A model generated the notes under the pieces. The model was not told the DNA's origin and did not search any database. It saw nothing but the letters and a program-made list of their open reading frames with translations. Below, one piece after another: positions 8,026-16,170 of a stretch of DNA of 43,131 bases (its first letter is position 1; each line of letters starts with the position of its first letter). Origin of the DNA: Planctomycetota bacterium (GTDB taxonomy: Bacteria > Planctomycetota > MHYJ01 > WSZJ01); contig WSZJ01000006.1 of NCBI GenBank assembly GCA_009773755.1, positions 1 through 43,131 of the forward strand, written 5' to 3'. The position numbers and the translations under genes are program-made.

Positions 8026-10442
8026 AGGTTCTCCTTCCCCGGATCGCGCAGCAGGCCGGCGCCTTCAGGCTCCCGGTCCGGCACGCCGCGGGCGGTGATG
8101 ACGCTCGGGCTGGAGACGGCGAGGACGGACGGCGGGACGACGAATTGCTCTTCGCGCGTCTGGGGCGGCTTGAGGTTGAGCCATCTCGACACCATGAACC
8201 ACGTCAGCGGAAGAACGCCGCCGGTGACGAAGACGGCGACGCCGATGCCGCGAAGCCAGGTCAGGGTCTGGAATACGGTCCCGGAGAGGTAGGCCTGGGA
8301 GCGGGCGTAAGCGTAGCCGTGGTTCATCGCCGCAGCGAGCTGGTGAATGCCGACCGGGAACAGATCGAAGACGACCATGAACATGAGACCGGCGTTGAGC
8401 GACCAGAACGACGTGCGCAGGAGCTTCGCGTTCCAGCGCGAAGGGCCGACATTCCAGCGGGAGCAGAAGAGCATGGCGGCGATGGCGAGGTTGCCGTAAA
8501 CGCCCATGAGGGCGGCGTGGCCGTGATTGACCGTGAGGTACGTGCCGTGCTGGTAGTAGTTCACGATCGGCAGGTTGATCATGAACCCCATCACGCCAGC
8601 GCCGAGGAAGTTCCAGAAATTGACGCCGACGAGGAAGAGGAAGGCTTCTCCGAGCCCGAACGTCTTCGCCGGGGACGCCGAGCCGCGCAGGGAGTGCTCC
8701 GGAAGATGGCGGAAGCGCCACGCTTCGATCGTGAGCAGCACCAGCGGCGCGACCTGCAGCGACGAGAGGACGCCGCCCAGCGCAATCGTCTCGATCGACT
8801 TCGCGTTCCAGTAGAAGTTGTGGGAGATCCCGATCATGCCGCTTCCGAGGAAGAGCACGGCCGAGAGGTAAACGACGCGCGCGGCGACGAGATGCGACAC
8901 GAACCCCATGAGGTACAGGAAGTACGCGACGATGATCGTCGTAAACAATTCGAAGAACGCCTCGACCCACATGTGGATCGTGCACCAGCGCCAGAAATCG
9001 GCGATGACGAAGTTCGTGTCGGGGCTGGCGACCCACGACGCGCTGAACATGAAGATGATCCCGGCGATCGAGTAGACCATCCAGTTGGGGAGCGACCAGG
9101 TCTGCTTCTGCTTGAGCGCGGGCCAGACGCCGCGGGTGATGATCACGAGCCAGAGAACGAAGGACGAGTAGAGGACGGCCTGGAACGCGCGACCGATCTG
9201 CATGAATTCCCAGCCCTGGAGGCCCAACCAGCGCCAGGTGTCCCCCTGGTCGAGCTTGCCGTGAATGCCGAGCGGGATGCCGAAGATTGCGCCGGCCGCG
9301 ACGGTGGCGAGCATGGCGAAGAGCAGGTTGATGGAGCCAAGCTGCCCGCGAGGCTCAGGGCGGCAGATGAGCGGCATGACCCAGATCGTCGCGGCGAACC
9401 AGCAGACCGCGATCCACAGAACCGAGAACTGGGAGTGCCACATGCGCGAGATCGTGACGGGAATCGCCTGGCGCAGGTCGAACCCGAACCAGCTCACGAG
9501 GTTGACGAAGTCGGAAATGGCCAGAAGGCCGGCGGTAACCTGGAAAAGGAACAACACCGCCGCCACCGCGAAGAACTTGTATGTCGCGCGCTGCGTCGGC
9601 GTCGGCTTGAACCGGTCGACCACGTCCGTCGTCGCCAGCGGCGGCAGGTGCGCCTTCTGCTGCTCCAGCACCGCTTCACGATCCATCCGCCCGTAGTAGT
9701 AGAAGATCACTCCGATCGTGAGAATCACGACGAGCGTCCCGATCACGCTCCAGAGCACCAGCCCGCCGTGCGGCACGTTCCCGGCCAGCGGGTCGTACGG
9801 CCAGTTGTGCGTGTAGCTGTACTCGTAACCGGGGCGCTTCGCCGAGCAAAGCCAGCCGCCCCAGTAGAAAAACGCCGTGAGGTGCCGGATCTTCTCCTTG
9901 TCGGTGATGTAGTTCTCCGGCTTGAAGACTTCCTTCCCCGCCAGCTCGCCGCCGGCGCCGAATTTCTGCGAGTAATACAGCCGCAGCCGTTCGAAGGCCG
10001 CCGCCTGCGCCGCGTTCATCGTGACCTTGCCGTCCTTGAAGCGGTTCTCCTTGATGTCCTTCTGGACCAGCGCTTCGACGATCGCCTTGCGCGCCGCCGG
10101 GTCCGGGACGCGGGCGGCCCACTGGGCGTCGTACTGCGCGTTCATGGAAAGGGCGGTCTGGTGAAGGGCCTCGGCCGTGAAATCCGGTCCGCGCATGGCG
10201 CCGTCGCCGAGGAAGCTCCCGTATTCCATGAGGCCGTAGCGGAGGAAGACCTTCTGGCCCGCGGTGATGTCGGCGCCGGTGAAGACGGTCTTGCCGGACT
10301 CGTCGACGAAGTCGCAGACCGGCGGGGCGTACTGGTAGGTCTTGTAGCCGATGTAGCCGACGACGGTGACGCTGACGGCGAAGATGACGACGAAGATTTT
10401 CCACCAGGACTCCCGGCGGTCGAGCCAGCGGGCGATGTTCAC
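8022..10442 (-). CDS. nod: Putative nitric oxide dismutase (Nod), qNOR-family
   Basis: This 806-residue membrane protein has the quinol-dependent NO reductase layout: an N-terminal helix, a periplasmic domain (about 38-225) with no CxxCH, then about 13 transmembrane helices. Using Geobacillus qNOR numbering as recalled, a constant offset of 18 places H490 at H508 and E494 at E512 (IHMWVEAFFE), and H541 at H559. The next FeB ligand H560 is N542 (ISHNFYWN), and E581 is Q563 (SLQVAPL). The quinol-site residues H328, E332 and F336 become S310, N314 and W318. Loss of the quinol site together with the His-to-Asn change is the signature reported for Nod of Methylomirabilis oxyfera, proposed to convert 2 NO to N2 and O2. 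The heme-ligand segment NHGHAALMG is intact. It is first in an operon with ferredoxin, HTH and kinase genes and is preceded by a perfect operator. An unusual quinol-independent NO reductase is the alternative. Confidence 0.83.
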   Translation of the reverse strand: MNIARWLDRRESWWKIFVVIFAVSVTVVGYIGYKTYQYAPPVCDFVDESGKTVFTGADITAGQKVFLRYGLMEYGSFLGDGAMRGPDFTAEALHQTALSMNAQYDAQWAARVPDPAARKAIVEALVQKDIKENRFKDGKVTMNAAQAAAFERLRLYYSQKFGAGGELAGKEVFKPENYITDKEKIRHLTAFFYWGGWLCSAKRPGYEYSYTHNWPYDPLAGNVPHGGLVLWSVIGTLVVILTIGVIFYYYGRMDREAVLEQQKAHLPPLATTDVVDRFKPTPTQRATYKFFAVAAVLFLFQVTAGLLAISDFVNLVSWFGFDLRQAIPVTISRMWHSQFSVLWIAVCWFAATIWVMPLICRPEPRGQLGSINLLFAMLATVAAGAIFGIPLGIHGKLDQGDTWRWLGLQGWEFMQIGRAFQAVLYSSFVLWLVIITRGVWPALKQKQTWSLPNWMVYSIAGIIFMFSASWVASPDTNFVIADFWRWCTIHMWVEAFFELFTTIIVAYFLYLMGFVSHLVAARVVYLSAVLFLGSGMIGISHNFYWNAKSIETIALGGVLSSLQVAPLVLLTIEAWRFRHLPEHSLRGSASPAKTFGLGEAFLFLVGVNFWNFLGAGVMGFMINLPIVNYYQHGTYLTVNHGHAALMGVYGNLAIAAMLFCSRWNVGPSRWNAKLLRTSFWSLNAGLMFMVVFDLFPVGIHQLAAAMNHGYAYARSQAYLSGTVFQTLTWLRGIGVAVFVTGGVLPLTWFMVSRWLNLKPPQTREEQFVVPPSVLAVSSPSVITARGVPDREPEGAGLLRDPGKENL

Positions 10443-10490
10443 GTAAGGTCTCCTGTCTGAAGTGCGGACGGAGCGCCGGCGGGCGCCCTC

Positions 10491-10509
10491 TAGTTAATGT
10501 GATTAACTA
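10491..10509. promoter_or_regulatory. Operator site 2 (perfect palindrome before nod)
   Basis: TAGTTAATGTGATTAACTA is a perfect inverted repeat with 8-bp arms and a 3-nt centre, AT-rich in a GC-rich setting. It lies 49-67 nt before the nod ATG (10442) and 42 nt after the end of the DUF1501 gene in genome order. It is the best-conserved of five related sites. A GC-rich hairpin (about 10472-10487) follows in the 5' leader. Confidence 0.75.
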
Positions 10510-10550
10510 TATAGCGGCGGACTTCTCCGCGTTTCGAAATTCCGGGCCCC

Positions 10551-11780
10551 CTACCCCTCCCTCACGACCCCCAGGGGCTGCAGGTCGCGCCCGAGCACCT
10601 GCTTCGCGTCCCCCCCGAGCCACCGGGAAACTACTTCTCCGTACACCGCCCGGAAATCCACGGTGTGCTTGAGGTCCCCCTGGTCGAGATCCGTGAGCTT
10701 CGGCGACGCCCCTTTCAGCCCCGGCGCCGCACCGTCTCCGATCACGAACATCGGCCCCGCCGTCCCGTGGTCCGTCCCGCCGCTCGCGTTTTCCTCCACG
10801 CGCCGGCCGAATTCGCTGAACGACATCATCAGCACGCGGTCCGCGGCGCCGGCCTTCGCCAGATCGCCGTGGAACGCCTTCACGCCTTCCGCGAACTCCT
10901 TCAGCAGCCGCTCCTGCGTCCCCGCCTGCCCCGCATGCGTGTCGAACCCCGTCATCGAAACGTAGTAGATCCGCGCCGGCAGCCCGCCGAGAATCATGTT
11001 CGCCACCGTGTGCAGGTCGTCCGCAAACCGGCTCTGCGGATAATCCCCCGCCGCGCGACGCTTCCGCGCCACCGCCTGCACTTTGTCCGACGTCGCCACG
11101 ACGCTCGACGAGACCGCCCGCAGGTAGTCGAGCGTCCCTTCCGCTTTCCCCGTATTCAGCTCACGGAACGCCTTCTCCGTGTCCGCCCCGTCCCCCGGCA
11201 GCCACCGGAACCACGCCGGGTTCGTGAACGACACGCCGACGTCGCTTCCCGCAAACGCCATCGGCATCTTCGCCCCGACGTTCACGCCCGTGACCGGATC
11301 CGGTTTCCCGCCGCAGCAGTTGTGGAAGTACCGCCCGAGCCAGCCGGTCGTCTCGTAGCGGTCCGAATCTGAAGCGGTGTGCCAGATGTCCATCGATCGG
11401 AAGTGCGACCGGTCGGGATTGGGGTAGCCGACGCCGTGGACGACGGCGACCTTGCCGTCGTCGAAGAGGCCCTTGAGCGCGGCGAGCGAGTCGTTGAATC
11501 CGAAGCGCCCGTCGATGTCGAGCACGCGATCCTTCGGCAGGGCGAGCGCCGGCCGCGCGCGGCGGTAGGCGTCGTCCGTGTACGGCACGAGCGTGTTCAG
11601 CCCGTCGTTGCCGCCGCCGAGCTGCAGCACGACGAGGATGCGGCCCCCGGCGCCGGGTTCTTCGGCCTGCGCGAGCCCGCGCCATCCAGTGAGGAACGCG
11701 GGAAGCGTCAGCCCCGTGCTGACGACGGCCGAGGTTCTCAGGAATTCGCGGCGGGTGAAGACGACGTTGTTCGTGGACAT
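10551..11780 (-). CDS. DUF1501 family secreted protein (Tat signal)
   Basis: This 409-residue protein begins with a twin-arginine signal (FTRREFLRTSAVVSTGLTLP) and has the DUF1501 core: LVVLQLGGGNDGLNTLVPY near the N-terminus, GVGYPNPDRSHFRSMDIW, the TGFDTHAGQ block and the SEFGRRVEENASGGTDHGT block. The last three resemble the alkaline-phosphatase/sulfatase-like fold with Asp/His/Ser metal-site residues. The start at 11780 has an AGGAG 5 nt upstream; an earlier in-frame ATG at 11798 has none. DUF1501 genes usually pair with a DUF1800 gene, as here (11982-13469). The biochemical role of the pair is unknown. It is probably co-transcribed with DUF1800, and thus under operator site 3. Confidence 0.88.
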   Translation of the reverse strand: MSTNNVVFTRREFLRTSAVVSTGLTLPAFLTGWRGLAQAEEPGAGGRILVVLQLGGGNDGLNTLVPYTDDAYRRARPALALPKDRVLDIDGRFGFNDSLAALKGLFDDGKVAVVHGVGYPNPDRSHFRSMDIWHTASDSDRYETTGWLGRYFHNCCGGKPDPVTGVNVGAKMPMAFAGSDVGVSFTNPAWFRWLPGDGADTEKAFRELNTGKAEGTLDYLRAVSSSVVATSDKVQAVARKRRAAGDYPQSRFADDLHTVANMILGGLPARIYYVSMTGFDTHAGQAGTQERLLKEFAEGVKAFHGDLAKAGAADRVLMMSFSEFGRRVEENASGGTDHGTAGPMFVIGDGAAPGLKGASPKLTDLDQGDLKHTVDFRAVYGEVVSRWLGGDAKQVLGRDLQPLGVVREG

Positions 11781-11847
11781 ACTGGTCTCCTGGGTCATGC
11801 GGAAACGTGCTTGGAAGGGTCGGGGTTGGCTCCGGTTGCTGGCGAAA

Positions 11848-11945
11848 GGGGGGAGTGGGTAGGGGGTAGTGGGTAGTGGGTAGAAACGGCCGTCGGTCGA
11901 GTGGCCGTCCCTACCTGCTACCTACTACCTCCTACCCACTCCCCC
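11848..11945. repeat. Large G/T-rich inverted repeat (long hairpin)
   Basis: The arm at 11853-11883 (units of GTGGGTAG) pairs with the arm at 11911-11941 over 31 nt. The only four non-Watson-Crick positions would all be G-U wobbles in RNA. G5 and C4 runs extend the outer end. The loop (11884-11910) contains a second stem, ACGGCC/GGCCGT. It lies between the DUF1800 and DUF1501 genes. The left arm also has repeated G3 runs. It may control processing or decay of the two-gene transcript, or be a copy of a dispersed intergenic repeat. Confidence 0.65.
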
Positions 11946-11981
11946 TTCGTGCCAACAACAGGAGTCAAACCGAACGGTTAT

Positions 11982-13469
11982 TCAGCAAAGCTGATACTCC
12001 GCCATCGACGTCACGAGGTGCACGACCGCGCGCACCCCTTCCTCGTTCGCTTTCCAGCCCTGGCCGGAGCCCGCCCCCAGCGACCGCGCCAGCACCGTGC
12101 GTTGCTCCGCCGTCGGACGGCGGCCCAGCAGAATGTCGACCACCCGATCCGCCGCCACCTCCGCCGACTTCGCGCCCGCGAGCTTGCGCCCCGCCCACTT
12201 CATCGCCTCGAACGGCGACCGGATCCGCCGAGGCAGTCCTTTCCGCCGCGCCCCTTCGCCTTCGCCCCCCGCCGTGTCCTCGGGATCGAGCCCGTTGACC
12301 AGAATCCCCGCCGCGTTGCAGCGCAGCAGCAGCGTGTTCGTGTCGATCCAGGCGCGGTTCCCCGGCCAGCCCTTCACGTTCGGCGGGTGAAACAGGTCCT
12401 GCCCCAGCCCCGTCAGGATGAGCCGCGCGAACTTCCCCGACTCCTGCCCCAGCGGCACGTCGAGCGCGTCGAGCAGCCCGAGCACGAGCTGCACCGGGCT
12501 CTTGATCTGGTTCCCCACGCAGCGCGGCGAGTGGAAAGCCTCGGACAGGAACATCGTGCGGAGGACCGGCTTCAGCTCGAACTTCGCTTCCGTGAAGACG
12601 CGCGCGAGTCCGTCGACGATTTCGGTCTCCGGCTCCTCGTACGCAAAGAATTCCCAAAGTTTTTTTGCGACGAACCGCGCCGTCGCCGGATTCTCCACGA
12701 CGATGTCGACGGCCTCGTCCCCGTCGAACGCCCCTTTCCGCCCGAGCACCGTCTTCACGCCCTCGTCGTGCGCGCGCCCGTTGAACCAGAACTTCTCGCC
12801 GACGCGCGTCCACCCCGTGAACGCCCGCGCCGCTTCCTTGATGTCGTCCTCCGTGTAGTTCCCGCGGCCCATCGTGAACAGCTCCATCAGCTCGCGGCCC
12901 CAGTTCTCGTTCGGGTGGCCCTTCCGGTTCTTCTCGTTGTCGAGGTACTCAAGCATCGCAGGCGACTTCCCGACGCTTCGGACGAGCTCGCGGAAATTCC
13001 CCGCGGCGCCGTTGCGGAAGACCTGGAAGAGCTGCCAGTTGTTGCGGCAGGACTTGACTTTCTGGGCGGACGTTGCGAAGTGGCCGTGCCAGAACAGCGT
13101 GAGCTTGGCCTGGAGGGGGCGCAGGGTAGTGAGCATCTGGTCGAGCCACCAGTCCTGGAGTTGGGCGATCGCCTGGTGCTCTTCGCGCATGCGATCCTTG
13201 AAGAGTTCCTTGCGTTCTTCTTCGGTGAGGCCGGCGACTTCGCGGCGTTTTGCGGCGAAATCAAACGGCTCCGGGAGGAAGTCGGGGAGCTGGAACCAGT
13301 CCTGGCGGGCGTCGAAGTCGACGAAGCGCGCCACGGCGACCTCGGGGGTCAGAGCGGCGAGGAGTTCGACCTGGTGGAGGGGGATGCCGAAGCCGGCGCG
13401 GTTGAGGAGGTGGCGGGCGAGTGCGGGATTCCACGCATCCGGAGCGATCGGGGCGAGCGGGTCGGGCAT
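11982..13469 (-). CDS. DUF1800 family protein
   Basis: This 495-residue protein has the DUF1800 hallmarks: ARHLLNRAGFGIPLHQVE at the N-terminus, the FWHGHFATSAQKV segment (around residue 125), NENWGRELMELFTMGRGNYTE, and the C-terminal PPNVKGWPGNRAWI block. The ATG at 13469 has a GGGAG site 6 nt upstream. No clear export signal is visible, although family members often act with exported DUF1501 partners. The function of this family is not established. Operator site 3 lies 59-77 nt upstream. The gene is bounded by two different long inverted repeats (11848-11945 and 13561-13651). Confidence 0.9.
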   Translation of the reverse strand: MPDPLAPIAPDAWNPALARHLLNRAGFGIPLHQVELLAALTPEVAVARFVDFDARQDWFQLPDFLPEPFDFAAKRREVAGLTEEERKELFKDRMREEHQAIAQLQDWWLDQMLTTLRPLQAKLTLFWHGHFATSAQKVKSCRNNWQLFQVFRNGAAGNFRELVRSVGKSPAMLEYLDNEKNRKGHPNENWGRELMELFTMGRGNYTEDDIKEAARAFTGWTRVGEKFWFNGRAHDEGVKTVLGRKGAFDGDEAVDIVVENPATARFVAKKLWEFFAYEEPETEIVDGLARVFTEAKFELKPVLRTMFLSEAFHSPRCVGNQIKSPVQLVLGLLDALDVPLGQESGKFARLILTGLGQDLFHPPNVKGWPGNRAWIDTNTLLLRCNAAGILVNGLDPEDTAGGEGEGARRKGLPRRIRSPFEAMKWAGRKLAGAKSAEVAADRVVDILLGRRPTAEQRTVLARSLGAGSGQGWKANEEGVRAVVHLVTSMAEYQLC

Positions 13470-13527
13470 GGGGGTTCTCCCGAAAGGACTGGAAGATGAA
13501 CCCGTGCCGCGTCCGGAAGTTGCCCAT

Positions 13528-13546
13528 TATTTAATGGGATTAAGTA
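13528..13546. promoter_or_regulatory. Operator site 3 (before DUF1800/DUF1501)
   Basis: TATTTAATGGGATTAAGTA has 8-nt arms with one mismatch around a 3-nt centre. Its right half ATTAAGTA matches those of sites 1 and 5 in the TTAAGTA core. It lies 59 nt before the DUF1800 ATG, a typical promoter position. Confidence 0.65.
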
Positions 13547-13560
13547 GTAGGGGGCGGGCG

Positions 13561-13651
13561 GAGGCTGCGGAGGCTGCGGAGGCTGCGGAGGCTGCGGAGG
13601 CTGGCGAACGCTAACAACTCGACCGCCAATGCCAGCCTCCGCAGCCTCCGC
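13561..13651. repeat. GAGGCTGCG tandem repeat with 20-bp perfect hairpin
   Basis: Four tandem GAGGCTGCG nonamers and a partial fifth occupy 13561-13604. The last 20 nt (13585-13604) are exactly complementary to 13632-13651, leaving a 27-nt loop. It lies downstream of the had gene and upstream of operator site 3. It could end or protect the benzoyl-CoA pathway transcript coming from the right. There is no T-tract, so a standard intrinsic terminator is doubtful. Confidence 0.6.
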
Positions 13652-13694
13652 CGCTCCCAGAACGAGGCTTCACCATCCGCAATCCCTTGCCGCT

Positions 13695-14717
13695 CTACGG
13701 TATGACAACCGCCCTCACGCTCTTCCCCGCCCGCAGCTCGTCGAACGACTCGTTGATCTGCGCCAGCGGGCGGCGCGAGGAAACGAGCGGGCCGAGTTTG
13801 TATTTTCCGCTCGCGCAGAGCTCCAGGACGCGCGGGAAATCGACGGGGCGGCAGCCAAGGGAGCCTATGACTTCCTGCTCGAGGAACATGATCTTCCCCG
13901 CCAGCATTTCGACGGGCTTGTCGGCGAATCCGACGATGACGAGCCGGCCGCCGGCGCGAATGGAGTTGTGCGCGACCGGAATGACCTTCGGGCTGCCGAT
14001 GCACTCCATCGCTTTGTCGACGCCGCCTCCGGTCTTCTTCTTGATCGTCTTCGCGGGCTCGGGGTCCGCCTTCGCATCCACCGTGTCGGCCGCGCCGAGC
14101 TGGCGCGCGAGCGCGAGCTTCGCCGGGTCGAGGTCGACCGCGATCACGTGGGCGCCCGCCAGCGCCGCGAACTGCACCGCCGACAGCCCCACGCCGCCGC
14201 AGCCGAAGATCGCCACCGTTTCGCCGGGCCGGACCTGCGCCCGGTGCACCACGGCGTGGAATGCCGTCGTCACTGCGTCGGCGACGATCGAAGCTTCGAC
14301 GGGGTCGAGGCCGGCGGGAAGAGGCACAAGGTCGCGCGCGCGGACGCAGACGAACTCCGCGAACGCGCCGTCGATGTGGTTGCCGAGCATCTGCATGCGC
14401 TCGCAGATGTTGGAGCGGCCGGTGCGGCAGAGCGTGCATTCGCCGCAGGTCAGCACGGCCGGGACGAGCACGGCCTGACCGGGCTTGACATTGGTCACTC
14501 CGGCGCCGACCGCGTCGACGTGCCCCGCAGGCTCATGCCCCAGGATGATCGGCGGCTTCTTGAATGTCGGCACCCCATGGTCCAGATAGTGCAGGTCCGT
14601 GTGGCACAGCCCGCACGCCGCGACCTTGACGCGCGCTTCCCCCGCGGCAGGCTCCGGAATGGGGACGTCCTTGACCTCAAGACCCTTCGCCCCCGCGTAG
14701 TAGACGGCGGCTTTCAT
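13695..14717 (-). CDS. had: 6-hydroxycyclohex-1-ene-1-carbonyl-CoA dehydrogenase (zinc alcohol dehydrogenase family)
   Basis: This 340-residue medium-chain dehydrogenase would oxidise 6-hydroxycyclohex-1-ene-1-carbonyl-CoA to the 6-oxo compound with NAD+. Catalytic zinc residues are in ACGLCHTD and GHEPAGHV. The structural zinc cysteines are in CGECTLCRTGRSNIC, and the NAD-binding glycines in GCGGVGLSAV. The LGNHIDGAFAEFV and SIVADAVTTAFHAV segments resemble Had proteins more than general alcohol dehydrogenases, as recalled. The ATG at 14717 has GGAGGG 7 nt upstream and overlaps the dch stop by one base (TGATG); an upstream in-frame ATG at 14732 is less likely. It is the last of four coupled genes that follow benzoyl-CoA reduction. 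Confidence 0.82.
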   Translation of the reverse strand: MKAAVYYAGAKGLEVKDVPIPEPAAGEARVKVAACGLCHTDLHYLDHGVPTFKKPPIILGHEPAGHVDAVGAGVTNVKPGQAVLVPAVLTCGECTLCRTGRSNICERMQMLGNHIDGAFAEFVCVRARDLVPLPAGLDPVEASIVADAVTTAFHAVVHRAQVRPGETVAIFGCGGVGLSAVQFAALAGAHVIAVDLDPAKLALARQLGAADTVDAKADPEPAKTIKKKTGGGVDKAMECIGSPKVIPVAHNSIRAGGRLVIVGFADKPVEMLAGKIMFLEQEVIGSLGCRPVDFPRVLELCASGKYKLGPLVSSRRPLAQINESFDELRAGKSVRAVVIP

Positions 14718-15475
14718 CACCGGTCCCTCCATACCGCCTGCCTCTTCTCCATGAACGCCTTCAGTCCCTCCAGCCCGTCCGCGCTCGGCAGGACTTCATC
14801 CTTGTAGACGCCCAGCGCCGCGCAGAGGGCGTCCGCATGAATCGGCCTGGCGGCCGCCGCGCGGATGCAGCGTTTTGTGGAGCGAAGCGCCGCGCCGGAA
14901 TGGGCGGCGAGTTTCGCGGCCAGGATGTCGGCGCGGGCGTCCAGGTCCGCGTCCATCGCGACCTCGACGGCCAGGCCCCACTCCGCGGCCTGCCGGCCGG
15001 AAATGGGTTTGCCGAGGAAGAGCATCTCTGCCGCGCGCGCTTCTCCGATCTTCCGCGGCAGGTCCACGGATGCGATGGGGGCGACGACGCCCAGCGTAAT
15101 TTCCGGCACGCCGAGGCGGGCGTCCTCCGCCGCGATGATGAAGTCGCAGGCGGCCGCAAGCTCCAGCCCAGCGCCCATGCAGGCGCCGCGCACGACGGCG
15201 ACAGTGGGGGCGGGGACGTCCCGAAGCGTGCTGAAGAGCAGCCCGAGCGTCTCGAGCATGGCGGGGCCCTTCTCGGGAAGATGTTCCGCGATGTCGGCAC
15301 CGGCGCAGAAGTGTTTCCCTGCGCCCCGCAGGACGACGACGCGATCGTCCGTCCGCGACTCCCGCAGCGCGGCGGTGAGTTCCGTCATGGCGGCGCAGGT
15401 GAGGATGTTGAGCGGCGGATTGCGAAGCACGATCGTGGCGATGTTGTCGTGTCGTTCGACGGTCACATGGGTCAT
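14717..15475 (-). CDS. dch: Cyclohexa-1,5-dienecarbonyl-CoA hydratase (enoyl-CoA hydratase family)
   Basis: This 252-residue crotonase-fold protein would add water to the dienoyl-CoA product of benzoyl-CoA reductase, forming 6-hydroxycyclohex-1-ene-1-carbonyl-CoA. Visible crotonase features are the substrate/oxyanion segment KHFCAGADIAEHL (about 54-66), VRGACMGAGLELAAACDF (about 95-112) and the ITLGVVAPIAS segment. Length and operon position, directly before had and after oah and the SDR, favour Dch over a generic enoyl-CoA hydratase. The start ATG 15475 overlaps the SDR stop (ATGA) and the stop overlaps the had start. Confidence 0.8.
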   Translation of the reverse strand: MTHVTVERHDNIATIVLRNPPLNILTCAAMTELTAALRESRTDDRVVVLRGAGKHFCAGADIAEHLPEKGPAMLETLGLLFSTLRDVPAPTVAVVRGACMGAGLELAAACDFIIAAEDARLGVPEITLGVVAPIASVDLPRKIGEARAAEMLFLGKPISGRQAAEWGLAVEVAMDADLDARADILAAKLAAHSGAALRSTKRCIRAAAARPIHADALCAALGVYKDEVLPSADGLEGLKAFMEKRQAVWRDR

Positions 15476-16170
15476 GCGAGCTGGCCTCCATCGACTCGAA
15501 TGGTCTCGCCGGTGATATGCCTTGCGGCAGGCGAGCAGAGAAATGCAATGACGCCGGCGACGTCCCCGGGCGTGGCGAAGCGGCCGAGGGCGGTCTCCGC
15601 GAGAAGCCGGTCCCGGCTTTCCTGCGGGATCTCTTCGGCGAGCTTCGTCAGGACGAGCCCGGGCGCCACCGCGTTGACGTTGATGTTCTTCGGCCCGAGG
15701 TCGCGGGCGCAGGCCCGCGTAAACCCGAGCAGTCCGGCCTTCGCGGCCGCGTACGCCGCGGTTCCCCTGCGGGCGCGCAGCGCGAGCGTCGAGGCGACGT
15801 TCACGATCCTGCCGCCGCCGCGGTCCGCCATCGCGGACGAAACCGTCTTCGTGAACACGAACGCCCCGGTCAGGTCCACGCCGATCACGAGATCCCAGTC
15901 TTCCTGGGACAGTTTCGGCATCGCCGCGCCCCGCGTGATCCCGGCGCAGTTCACGAGCGTCTCCGGCCCGGCGCCGCGTTCCCGCAGCCAGTCGAGCGCC
16001 TGCTGCGCGGTCCCCTCGGCGCGCACATCGCCGAGGACGTCCGCGGGCTCTGCAAGATCGACGCGGCACACGAGGTACCCGTCGCGCTCCAGCGCCGTGA
16101 CGACCGCCGCGCCGATTCCCGAGGCGCCTCCGGTGACGATCGCGCCGCGATCAGCGGGCTTTGAGCTCAT
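15472..16170 (-). CDS. Short-chain dehydrogenase/reductase (FabG/3-hydroxyacyl-CoA type)
   Basis: This 232-residue classical SDR has the cofactor motif TGGASGIGAA (13-22), NCAG in the VNCAGIT segment, and the catalytic Ser (VASTLAL) with YAAAK. The C-terminal ITGETIRVDGGQ is typical of FabG-like enzymes. Set between oah and dch, a likely job is oxidising 3-hydroxypimelyl-CoA, the product of ring opening, or another hydroxyacyl-CoA in the pathway. This is inferred from position only. Its ATG at 16170 lies 20 nt inside the oah gene and its stop overlaps dch. Confidence 0.85.
   Translation of the reverse strand: MSSKPADRGAIVTGGASGIGAAVVTALERDGYLVCRVDLAEPADVLGDVRAEGTAQQALDWLRERGAGPETLVNCAGITRGAAMPKLSQEDWDLVIGVDLTGAFVFTKTVSSAMADRGGGRIVNVASTLALRARRGTAAYAAAKAGLLGFTRACARDLGPKNINVNAVAPGLVLTKLAEEIPQESRDRLLAETALGRFATPGDVAGVIAFLCSPAARHITGETIRVDGGQLA

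Noticed and set aside
8022..10442. Ordinary quinol-dependent NO reductase
   Set aside because: Quinol-site and FeB-ligand residues are replaced at all the diagnostic positions I could place, though an alignment should confirm this.
8145..10460. A 771-codon plus-strand open frame across nod
   Set aside because: Composition (Arg, Glu, Asp, Val rich) and lack of domains mark it as antisense to the nod gene, which has clear membrane helices and metal ligands.
10491..10509. An FNR/DNR-type box (TTGAT-N4-ATCAA) before nod
   Set aside because: The half site is TAGTTAAT with a 3-nt centre, lacking the TTGA core and 4-nt spacing; a MarR-type operator repeated at five places fits better.
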